Of a stretch of 6,567 bases of DNA, positions 1-6,211 are shown one piece after another. Within the stretch, counting starts at the first letter, position 1. Each line of letters begins with the position of its first letter. The translations under genes were made by a program, and so were the position numbers. The notes below the pieces were generated by a model, which saw only the letters and a list, made by a program, of their open reading frames with translations, had not been told where the DNA came from and made no database searches. The DNA comes from Candidatus Eiseniibacteriota bacterium (GTDB taxonomy: Bacteria; Arandabacterota; Arandabacteria; Arandabacterales; Arandabacteraceae): assembly GCA_030622265.1 (NCBI GenBank), contig JAUXGG010000096.1:1-6567 (forward strand), in the 5' to 3' direction.

Positions 1-36
1 ATAAGGTTTCACGGTTGTGGGGGAAAGAGGTTTATG

Positions 37-66
37 TTGACCGCCGGGCGGAATAGGCTCTAAAGT
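37..66 (+). promoter_or_regulatory. Candidate sigma70-type promoter for the GlmU-like gene
   Basis: TTGACC at 37-42 matches the -35 consensus at five of six positions. TAAAGT at 61-66 matches the -10 consensus at four of six, with an 18-base spacer. A transcript would start near 73 and give a leader of about 24 bases before the ATG at 97. The spacer contains a small GC-rich inverted repeat, CCGCC-G-GGCGG at 41-51. It could be an operator but is short enough to be chance. The promoter is called by consensus matching only. Confidence 0.35.
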
Positions 67-86
67 AGGAGTGGGAATTTATATCC

Positions 87-92
87 GGAGGT
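87..92 (+). promoter_or_regulatory. Ribosome binding site of the GlmU-like gene
   Basis: GGAGGT lies four bases upstream of the ATG at 97. It is a near-perfect anti-16S match and fixes this ATG as the start. The spacing is slightly tight but workable. Confidence 0.75.
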
Positions 93-96
93 AGGC

Positions 97-1362
97 ATGG
101 AAAGGCCTCTTGTAGTCTTTGAGGATGACCGGGTTCACCAGCTTTATCCGCTGACCCTGACCCGGCCGGTTTTCGATCTCATCTGCGGCATCTTTCCGCT
201 GGCAGAGAAGCTCAGGCTTGGCCTTGCGGCGGCCCGCGGGGGGAAAGACCCCGATATCCGCTTCCATACCCGCGCCTATCTTGCTCCCGGAACCAGGCGG
301 CGCCTTGAGTCCTTCTCCGGGCTGGCGGGCGGGCAGGGTCCGGTCTCTTTCATAAACGGCAGGCTCGTGTGGGATGATTCGCTCTTCGCTGCAATCGACC
401 CGGCTTGGGTGGGCAGGTATATGTGCGGTGGGAGCGTGGCCTGGGCCAATGTTCCGGCGTCCTGGACCGGCAGGCTGGACGGTCTGGCCGGCGCCCCCTT
501 AGGAAGCGAAGTCTTCGAGGAGCTCCCGGTGAGGGAGCTGAATGCCCTGCTTGTGTCTTATCCCTGGGACCTCATCCGGCTTAACGGTGAGGAAATCGAA
601 CGCGACTTCGCCCGGCTGGGTGGGGGCGTAATTGAAGTCGATCTCCCCGATGGCGTTCATCTGGTTAATGAAGGTGCGATCCGGCTCTCTCGCGGTGCAA
701 GCTTAAGCCCCGGGGTGGTCGTTGACGCATCGCAAGGGCCGGTCAGCATCGACGGGGGCGTGACCGTGCTCGCCAATGCCTCACTGATGGGACCACTGCA
801 TATCGGAGAGCGTAGCATCATAAAGATGGGCGCGAGGATCTATGGCGAGACAACCATCGGCCCTGTCTGCAAGGTCGGGGGCGAGGTGGGCGAGAGCATA
901 ATGCACGGCTATACGAATAAGCAGCACGACGGGTTCGTCGGCCACTCCTATCTTGGCGAATGGGTGAACATCGGCGCCGGCACGGACACGAGCGATATGA
1001 AGAACAACTACTCCACGGTGAGACTCTCCCTCGGAGGCGAGCCGGTGGATTCGCTCGAGCGCTTCGTCGGGCTCTTCATGGGTGATCACTCCAAGTGCGG
1101 GATCGGTACCATCTTCAACACCGGCACCATTGCAGGCGTTTGCTGTAACATATTCGGCGCGGGCTTCCCGCCCAAGTACATCCCCTCCTTTGCGTGGGGC
1201 GGAAACGCGGGTTTCGGCGAGCACGATCTGGAGAAGGCGATCGAGACGGCGCGGACGGCGATGACGCGGCGCGACATGACTTTGGGTTCTGCGGGTGAGA
1301 GCATCCTGAGAGAGGTGTTCGAACTCACCAGGGAAGAGCGCCTCACCTTTTTCAGGATATAG
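97..1362 (+). CDS. GlmU-like sugar nucleotidyltransferase/acyltransferase (alternative bacterial GlmU family)
   Basis: This intact 421-residue protein starts at an ATG with a strong GGAGGT ribosome binding site. The N-terminal part (about residues 1-185) carries the family opening LYPLTLTRP at 16-24 followed by DLICG, as in the alternative GlmU-type nucleotidyltransferase family (TIGR03991-like), which is shorter and divergent from classical GlmU. From about residue 186 to 350 hexapeptide-type repeats indicate a left-handed beta-helix acyltransferase fold. This contains the family-typical stretch KQHDGFVGHSYLGEW, then NIGAGT, and NNYSTV at 303-308. By family knowledge these proteins are predicted to make UDP-N-acetylglucosamine or a related nucleotide sugar (acetyl transfer plus uridylyl transfer) in the cytoplasm, for envelope polysaccharide. 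Neither activity can be proven from sequence, and the sugar substrate is unknown. The kinase remnant begins 19-23 bases after its stop, so the two may once have been co-transcribed. The stop is TAG. Confidence 0.88.
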   Translation: MERPLVVFEDDRVHQLYPLTLTRPVFDLICGIFPLAEKLRLGLAAARGGKDPDIRFHTRAYLAPGTRRRLESFSGLAGGQGPVSFINGRLVWDDSLFAAIDPAWVGRYMCGGSVAWANVPASWTGRLDGLAGAPLGSEVFEELPVRELNALLVSYPWDLIRLNGEEIERDFARLGGGVIEVDLPDGVHLVNEGAIRLSRGASLSPGVVVDASQGPVSIDGGVTVLANASLMGPLHIGERSIIKMGARIYGETTIGPVCKVGGEVGESIMHGYTNKQHDGFVGHSYLGEWVNIGAGTDTSDMKNNYSTVRLSLGGEPVDSLERFVGLFMGDHSKCGIGTIFNTGTIAGVCCNIFGAGFPPKYIPSFAWGGNAGFGEHDLEKAIETARTAMTRRDMTLGSAGESILREVFELTREERLTFFRI

Positions 1363-1385
1363 TTCTGGGTGTGATACCAGCATGA

Positions 1386-1951
1386 TTGCCCATCGGTGGA
1401 GGGGGGACGGATAAGTGTCCGGACTGCGGAAGCGACGTACCGCACGACCACAATGAATGTCCCGAGTGCGGGCTTACTATTTCGCAGGGCGATTCTACCT
1501 TCATATCCGATTCCACCCTTATCGGCAAGCGGCCCGACGGCGCCGGGGAGAATTCCCTTCCGGCCGGTCATATAATAGCCAAGCGCTACGAAATCCTCGA
1601 GGTCATCGGCAAGGGTGGGATGGGTTGGGTCTACAAGGCCAAGGACCGGGAGATCGATCGCATCGTGGCGCTCAAGACCATCAGGCAAGAGTTCTGCCCA
1701 GGACAAGACCATAATCCAGCGCTTCAAGGACGAGATGATCCTTGTCCGCAAGGTCACGCATAAGAATGTCCTGAGGATCTTCGAGATCGGTGACGCCGAA
1801 GGGATGAAGTTCATCTCGATGCCTTTCGTGGACGGCACGGTGTGCGTCGCCGACTTCGGAATCGCCAAGAGCACCGATGCCGGCAGCCTCACAATGACCG
1901 GCCAGATCGTGGGAACGCCCGAGTACATGTTGCCCGGGCAGGCCAAGGGGC
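1386..1951 (+). pseudogene. Broken zinc-ribbon Ser/Thr protein kinase (PknB/Hanks type), lacking the catalytic loop
   Basis: The N-terminus is a zinc ribbon with two CxxC pairs (CPDC and CPEC; Cys codons at 1416, 1425, 1458, 1467). A kinase N-lobe follows: ILEVIGKGGMGWVYKAK is the glycine-rich loop and VALKTI holds the ATP-binding lysine. At about 1695 the frame changes: the homologous reading continues as AQDKTIIQRFKDE one base further on, so a net +1 (or -2) has occurred. That second frame gives MILVRKVTHKNVLRIFEIG and MPFVDG, then jumps directly to VCVADFGIAKS (DFG at 1852-1860) and GTPEYM. The stretch that should lie between, including the HRD catalytic loop and the rest of the early C-lobe (roughly 55 residues in PknB-like kinases), is missing. 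The usual activation-segment SPEQAKG reads LPGQAKG, and homology stops near 1950. The start is uncertain: TTG at 1386 is in frame but has no visible ribosome binding site, while ATG at 1382 would need one base fewer in the G-run at 1401-1406. The product cannot be an active kinase. Confidence 0.87.
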
Positions 1952-2050
1952 GAAGTGGCACAAACCCTGCTCGATGGCGAAATGCTCCCCGGTCCCGGGA
2001 CGCTTGCCTGGGATGGCCGGAGCCACAGCGGCGCTCTGGTGGAAGGGCAA
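1949..2050 (+). pseudogene. Fragment: first half of a FlgD-like Ig C-terminal domain
   Basis: Read in the frame of the GTG at 1955, the sequence gives GEVAQ followed by TLLDGEMLPGPGTLAWDGR and SHSGALV. This is the recognisable first two thirds of the FlgD-type Ig domain, usually seen as V.TL.DG...G...v.WDGRd..G. That domain sits at the extreme C-terminus of many secreted or surface proteins in FCB-type bacteria. The expected ending (GxYF-type strand and a basic tail) is absent, and after about 2041 the reading turns into unrelated residues. It lies in a different frame from the kinase remnant and abuts it with no spacer, so this is a junction of two unrelated coding pieces. It has no start of its own with a convincing ribosome binding site and is judged non-functional. 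Confidence 0.7.
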
Positions 2051-2083
2051 GACGCCATGCTTGAATCGGGTAGACCAATTCGC

Positions 2084-2112
2084 TTGCTCAGCGCAAGGGG
2101 CTGGGTTACAAT
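2084..2112 (+). promoter_or_regulatory. Candidate sigma70-type promoter for the transglutaminase-like gene
   Basis: TTGCTC at 2084-2089 and TACAAT at 2107-2112 are separated by 17 bases. The -10 matches consensus at five of six positions; the -35 matches at its first three. Transcription would begin near 2119, leaving a leader of about 50 bases before the ATG at 2169. The position, directly between the upstream gene debris and an intact gene, supports it. The rest of 2051-2168 shows no other feature I can support. Confidence 0.42.
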
Positions 2113-2158
2113 CTTTTGCAGTTCAAGACTGCGATCCTCAGGCTTCTCCATACGCGAT

Positions 2159-2163
2159 GGGAG
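2159..2163 (+). promoter_or_regulatory. Ribosome binding site of the transglutaminase-like gene
   Basis: GGGAG ends five bases before the ATG at 2169. It favours this ATG over the in-frame ATG at 2157, which has no purine-rich site at the right distance. The 2169 start also places a clean signal peptide at the N-terminus. Confidence 0.55.
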
Positions 2164-2168
2164 TGCAC

Positions 2169-5100
2169 ATGAAATACTCTAAGGTGTTCACGCTGGTGCT
2201 TATTGCTATATCAGTGATGGCGATGCTATCGGATGGGGCGGTAGCTGGATCGGATGAAGCCTGGGTGGCCCTTGAGAATATGGAGTTCGGTCGGGCAAAG
2301 CGGCTCTTTCAGGAGGAGCTTGAGAAATCACCCGACGACTGTGAGCTTATGAGAGGCCTATTCGTCTGTGCTTCCTTCGACTTCGATAGAGACACCCAGG
2401 ACCAATTGGTCAGGGACATGGTCCGAGTCGATCCTGGTGATCCGTATCTCTTGGCCGTCTTCGAATACGTCATTGCGGATATGTCGGATTGGAGCACCTG
2501 TCTCGAGCTCTCCGCTCTTATCGGGGATGCGCTTGCCCGGCAGAGTGATGGGCGCCTGCATGCGAGTGGCATCCGCATGAAGAGCTTCGTTGACCAGGCG
2601 AAGAACCGGAAACCTTCCGACGATTGGCTGGAGAAGACGGGCACTGCACCGGGCTACTGGGTGACCGGCCCATTTGAGAATCAGTCGAACATAGCAGCAT
2701 ACCGTCCCGTCCCCTTCGAAGGCGAGAGCCTCGACACGCTGGAAGTCGTCGTAGGGAAAAACGGCAAGAGGGCCGGCTGGACGTGGCTTGGGGCCGTGCG
2801 CTGGGGCAACTTACGGCCGGGAATTGCGATCGGTACGTCCGCAGACTTTGCGTGCCAGGTCCGGTGCTTCTTCGAATTGCCGGAGGAGATGGAGGTGCTG
2901 GTACTTCCCGGAGGGGCCTGCTCCATGAGAATCCTCCTCGACGGCGATAAGGTGTATGATGATCCAAAGTACCGAAACGCCGCCCAGCGTGAAGGCTTCC
3001 GTGTCTTGCTCGGCCAGGGAGCGCACGAGATCACGGCTGTGCTGGGCTCGGAATGGCACGAGCCGGTCTTTGATGTCGCCGTTCTCGACACCGACTATCG
3101 CCCTATCAAGAATCTCAAATGGCTGCGGTTTGCGCATATCGAGGCAGGCGAGTTTGGTTCACCCGAACTGGTTCACCCTATTTTCGAGTCTTTTGATGAA
3201 TACACGGCCCGCGAAGGCACCCGGGAGGATACATGGTATTGGAAGGCCGTCCTCCGCATATACAATGGGTACGAGGCCGAATCTGTCAGGGAATTGGAGC
3301 GCGCACATGAGGCCGGCACGCTCTCTACGCTCGGCATCTGGGCTCTCTATAGGTCACTGCTCCGCAACGGCGAAGAGGCGATGGCCGTCGAGCGCCTGGG
3401 TGAGATAAAGGACAGAGTATCTACGTCCGTTACCGACTACCTTTGGATAGAAGCTACCATAGAGGACAGGGAGACGCTGAGCAATGCTTATGAACAGCTT
3501 GCCCGCATCTACCCTGACCGCTTGATGATCGATGTGAATTTATCAGTGAGGGAGCTCGCCAGCGGCGATCACGCGAGTGTTCTTGAGAATCTCGATGCGC
3601 TCAAGGACAAGTACCCGAGGTCGGCGACCCCATACGTTTTCAAACGCCTGGTCTATCTGGGAATCGCCAATGACTCGGAGTCGGCCCACGAAGAATATAA
3701 GAAGGAATCAAAGCTCACAGGTCAGAAGACCGCATACATTCTCGGGGCGCCGTATTATTACCTCGCAAAGCGCGACTACCAGGGCGCGATTAAGCGCGCC
3801 GAGGCTGCCTATGAGGTCTCCGAGGGCAGTAACCAGTACCTGGGCCAATTGGTCATGATCTACGATCTTGCCGGTCGAGGCCGGGACATCGTGTCCAGAC
3901 TTGAGGAGATTCGCAAGAAGTACCCATATAACCTGGACGTTTACAACAGTCTCTATCACATTTACAGTACCGCCAGCCGGTTCGAGGCGGCCCAGGGTAT
4001 CCTCGAGGAGTACCATCAATTCGCGCCGACTGCCATTCTTCCGTACCTATATATCGATTCGCTCCATAATCACACCTGCTATGACAGCATCTTCGGTAGC
4101 GTGGATATAATGGATTTGTGGGACCGTGAGCCGTCGGAAGCCGAATTGGGGGAAAGTCAATACTGGGCGATCCTTGACAAGACTCAGAAGATCGTCTTCG
4201 GGTCGGGGCTCGTCCTGGAAGATTCCCATGTAGCATTCGCACTGCTGGATCAAGGTTCCGTTGAGAGCATGCAGGAGTATTATCTCGGGTTTGACTCTTC
4301 GCAACCGTTCAGTGATCTTCTGGTCGCCCGGCGGCTACGTAAAGGCCAGCCCTCACTTTCGGGTCAGACCTCCGGGGAGTTCGTTGTGTTTCAGGATCTC
4401 AAGCCGGGTGATGCCGTCGAGATACGCTACCGCCTTTGGCATGTAAGGTCCGGTGACCTCTGGAGAGAGTTCTGGGATGACTACAATATCCACGCGGGTT
4501 ATTTCCAGCGATATTGGGAGTACACAGTCTATTCCAACCGTGATGACGTGACCTATACAACAATCCCCCCGGCCCCTGAACCGGTCATCGGTGATCATTG
4601 CGGGTTCAAGATGATGAGCTGGCGCGGAGAGAATACGTCTGCAATGAACCTCGGCCTGGTCTTGCCGCCGATTTGGGACAAGATCATAGGAGAAGTCATT
4701 GTGAGCTCGGTCCAATCCTGGGAAACGATAAGCAGGTGGTACGCATCGATAAGCGAGGCTGTGCTCGACGAGAACCCCCGGGCAGCCAACCTTGCCCGGA
4801 AGATCGTCTCTGGCGAGGCATCGGACACTGAGAAGCTTGACTCTTTGTATGCTTACACTGTTCTCGATATTCCTTACCAGATCATGGGATTCGACTACAA
4901 TTTCGCCATTCCTCAGAAGCCCGACAATGTGCTCTTAAACCACTGGGGAGACTGTAAGGACAAGGTTCACCTGCTCATTCTGATGTTGCGAGAGATGGGA
5001 ATAGAGGCTTGGCCGGTACTTGTGAGATCGAGGAGCTACGGAACGGATCTTCCGATCCCCTGTCTCGGCTTTGACCATCAGATCGCGGGATGTATCATCG

Positions 5101-5897
5101 ACGGGGACACGGTACTGGTCGATCCAAGTGGTGTCACCTTCCCGCCGACATGTTCCATCTCAGGGGAGTTCGCGGGCCAACCCTACCTTTCGATTATGCG
5201 AAGGGGCCCGGCAGATATCAGCCACCTGCCCCGTATTGAGGTGGAAGATAATGTGCGCCGACATGAGGTCACAATTCGACGGGCCGACCACGGTGGTTTT
5301 GTGTTCAGCGATGAATCGAAGTGGCATAATCAGCAGGCTGCCGGGCGCCGCGAGGTCCTGAAGGGGTATTCCCGGTCTGAGCTCAAGAGGGTCCTTGAAT
5401 CGATGTATTCGGATAGCTGGAACATGGTCGTGGCTCTGGACTCGATGTACATAGACCCGTGCAACTCGATAGCCCCCCTCTTTCGCCTGACCATGTCCGG
5501 CACAATGGATCTGCCGGTGCAATCGGTCGGAAAGACCACAGTGGTGGGCCTTCCCGATCTTGGGCCAATGCGCAGAACACTGATTCCTTCCCTCGCCATC
5601 GATGGAGTCCGCGATTTCCCAATAGACCTGAGGGACCTTGCTGGGAGATACGAGTCCGCGATACATTTTTATGCTCCCAGTGAATTCGGAACCCCTCAGA
5701 TGCCCGAAAGGATCTCTGTCACCGATTCGCTGGTTAGTTTCACATCTGAGACCGGGTGGGATAGTCGGAACCGAATCCTGTCGATTGAGACCATCCTTAA
5801 GATTGAAGACGGCCTGACCGACATGGAGAGCTTCCAGCCTTTCTGTAAACGCATAATCGAGAGCTACGACCCCCCACTGCCCTTCACCGTTGACTAG
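2169..5897 (+). CDS. Exported TPR / DUF3857-like / transglutaminase-like protein
   Basis: This intact 1242-residue protein has a signal peptide: MKYSK, a hydrophobic core VFTLVLIAISVMAML, and an AVA-G cleavage site after residue 26, so it probably acts in the periplasm or outside. Residues about 27-110 look TPR-like (FGRAKRLFQEELEKSPDD). Residues about 160-315 look like a beta-sandwich (YWVTGPFEN, then ILLDGDKVYDD and GAHEITAVLG), as in carbohydrate-binding or PA14-like modules. Residues about 335-640 are helical TPR-type repeats. Residues about 660-830 fit DUF3857, including FQDLKPGDAVEIRYR near 738. The transglutaminase-like core follows (about 870-990) with a complete triad: Cys929 in WGDCKDK, His970 in FDHQIA and Asp985 in VDPSG. 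Residues about 1000-1242 resemble the beta-rich tail of such proteins. By family, the core could be a protease, amidase or crosslinking enzyme; the substrate is unknown. The open frame extends upstream to 1842, but that part overlaps the kinase debris and is not real. No convincing terminator follows directly. Confidence 0.88.
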   Translation: MKYSKVFTLVLIAISVMAMLSDGAVAGSDEAWVALENMEFGRAKRLFQEELEKSPDDCELMRGLFVCASFDFDRDTQDQLVRDMVRVDPGDPYLLAVFEYVIADMSDWSTCLELSALIGDALARQSDGRLHASGIRMKSFVDQAKNRKPSDDWLEKTGTAPGYWVTGPFENQSNIAAYRPVPFEGESLDTLEVVVGKNGKRAGWTWLGAVRWGNLRPGIAIGTSADFACQVRCFFELPEEMEVLVLPGGACSMRILLDGDKVYDDPKYRNAAQREGFRVLLGQGAHEITAVLGSEWHEPVFDVAVLDTDYRPIKNLKWLRFAHIEAGEFGSPELVHPIFESFDEYTAREGTREDTWYWKAVLRIYNGYEAESVRELERAHEAGTLSTLGIWALYRSLLRNGEEAMAVERLGEIKDRVSTSVTDYLWIEATIEDRETLSNAYEQLARIYPDRLMIDVNLSVRELASGDHASVLENLDALKDKYPRSATPYVFKRLVYLGIANDSESAHEEYKKESKLTGQKTAYILGAPYYYLAKRDYQGAIKRAEAAYEVSEGSNQYLGQLVMIYDLAGRGRDIVSRLEEIRKKYPYNLDVYNSLYHIYSTASRFEAAQGILEEYHQFAPTAILPYLYIDSLHNHTCYDSIFGSVDIMDLWDREPSEAELGESQYWAILDKTQKIVFGSGLVLEDSHVAFALLDQGSVESMQEYYLGFDSSQPFSDLLVARRLRKGQPSLSGQTSGEFVVFQDLKPGDAVEIRYRLWHVRSGDLWREFWDDYNIHAGYFQRYWEYTVYSNRDDVTYTTIPPAPEPVIGDHCGFKMMSWRGENTSAMNLGLVLPPIWDKIIGEVIVSSVQSWETISRWYASISEAVLDENPRAANLARKIVSGEASDTEKLDSLYAYTVLDIPYQIMGFDYNFAIPQKPDNVLLNHWGDCKDKVHLLILMLREMGIEAWPVLVRSRSYGTDLPIPCLGFDHQIAGCIIDGDTVLVDPSGVTFPPTCSISGEFAGQPYLSIMRRGPADISHLPRIEVEDNVRRHEVTIRRADHGGFVFSDESKWHNQQAAGRREVLKGYSRSELKRVLESMYSDSWNMVVALDSMYIDPCNSIAPLFRLTMSGTMDLPVQSVGKTTVVGLPDLGPMRRTLIPSLAIDGVRDFPIDLRDLAGRYESAIHFYAPSEFGTPQMPERISVTDSLVSFTSETGWDSRNRILSIETILKIEDGLTDMESFQPFCKRIIESYDPPLPFTVD

Positions 5898-5937
5898 CAC
5901 ATGTGAGAATGGGGCAAAAAGCGAGATGGCGGTGTAG

Positions 5938-6099
5938 ACGGACGCTCTCTTCGCCGTTGAACGCCTGGAGGGCGTGGGCAGTTGCCTGTACCTGATCAAT
6001 CCCGCCACCGGTGGCCAGGCTGTATCGGCAGGGACGTATTTCATCGTCGTAAGCGAGGGTGAGAACACAATGACACGCAAGGTCATCTTGAGAAAGTAA
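5938..6099 (+). pseudogene. Remnant: beta-propeller-like scrap joined to the end of a FlgD-like Ig domain
   Basis: One open frame, closed upstream by TAG at 5935 and ending at TAA 6097-6099, contains two pieces. The first, ALFAVE and then LYLINPATG (about 5944-6012), resembles a repeat unit of secreted beta-propeller proteins, which commonly read LYxIdPATG. The second, AVSAGTYFIVVSEGENTMTRK followed by VILRK and the stop, is the classic last strand and basic tail of a FlgD-like Ig or sorting-type C-terminal domain. The first half of the Ig domain, with its DG and WDGR motifs, is missing, so the join at about 6010 is probably a deletion. There is no plausible start codon with a ribosome binding site. 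I read it as the 3' end of a lost secreted-protein gene. The beta-propeller part is the less certain assignment. Confidence 0.62.
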
Positions 6100-6119
6100 C
6101 TGAAAGGGCTAAGGCCCCA

Positions 6120-6211
6120 AATTCACAATGTGGGGTCAGGTACCGATTTGTGGATTCACAAATCGGTACCTGACCCCTTTTCTGTGAATTCTGACCCCGG
6201 GGTTGTGAATT
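6120..6211. repeat. REP/BIME-like nested inverted-repeat element
   Basis: A unit made of AATTCACA, four or five variable bases and GGGGTCAG occurs three times. It is on the plus strand at 6120-6139, on the minus strand at 6190-6170, and on the minus strand at 6211-6191. The first two units continue identically through GTACCGATTTGTG and face each other, giving the central hairpin. Units one and three form an outer inverted repeat with arms of 17 matching bases interrupted by a short mismatch (TGT against GGGG). Palindromes built around GGGGTCAG resemble the REP-type sequences mobilised by RAYT (Y1-family) transposases. I make that comparison from memory, and no transposase gene is in the window. 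The right edge overlaps the last two bases of the phosphatase stop codon. Confidence 0.72.
6132..6177 (+). terminator. 21-bp perfect hairpin, possible terminator for + strand transcripts
   Basis: The left arm 6132-6152 (starting GGGGTCAGGTACC) is the exact reverse complement of the right arm 6157-6177, with a four-base GATT loop. TTTT follows at 6178-6181, so on the + strand it could end transcripts coming from the transglutaminase gene or the remnant at 6099. On the minus strand no T-run follows, so it is a poorer terminator for the phosphatase gene. It is part of the larger repeat element, and termination may be a secondary effect. Confidence 0.45.

Noticed and set aside
781..1383. Minus-strand open frame of about 200 codons within the GlmU-like gene.
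   Set aside because: It is the complement of the beta-helix coding region, His/Arg/Ala-rich without motifs, and lacks a plausible ribosome binding site.
1086..2078. Minus-strand open frame of about 330 codons across the GlmU-like end and the kinase remnant.
   Set aside because: It spans two unrelated plus-strand coding pieces and their junctions, and shows no family motifs.
1842..2168. Upstream in-frame extension of the transglutaminase-like reading frame (over 100 extra residues).
   Set aside because: It overlaps the kinase and FlgD debris in a different frame and gives low-complexity Arg-rich sequence with no homology. The ATG at 2169 has a GGGAG site and begins a clean signal peptide.
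5961..5975. Small hairpin ACGCC-TGGAG-GGCGT after the transglutaminase-like gene, considered as its terminator.
   Set aside because: The stem is only five base pairs and no T-run follows, so it does not qualify as an intrinsic terminator.
6004..6015. Perfect 12-base palindrome GCCACCGGTGGC.
   Set aside because: It encodes the Ala-Thr-Gly-Gly part of the remnant and is short and GC-rich; one copy with no partner is not evidence for an operator or att site.
5160..6086. Long minus-strand open frame of about 308 codons opposite the 3' end of the transglutaminase-like gene.
   Set aside because: It is antisense to a clearly coding frame, has no recognisable domain, and long antisense frames are common in GC-rich genes.
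6106..6117. Four-base-pair hairpin GGGC-TAAG-GCCC after the FlgD tail.
   Set aside because: Too short and lacking a T-run; the 21-bp hairpin just downstream is the far better candidate.
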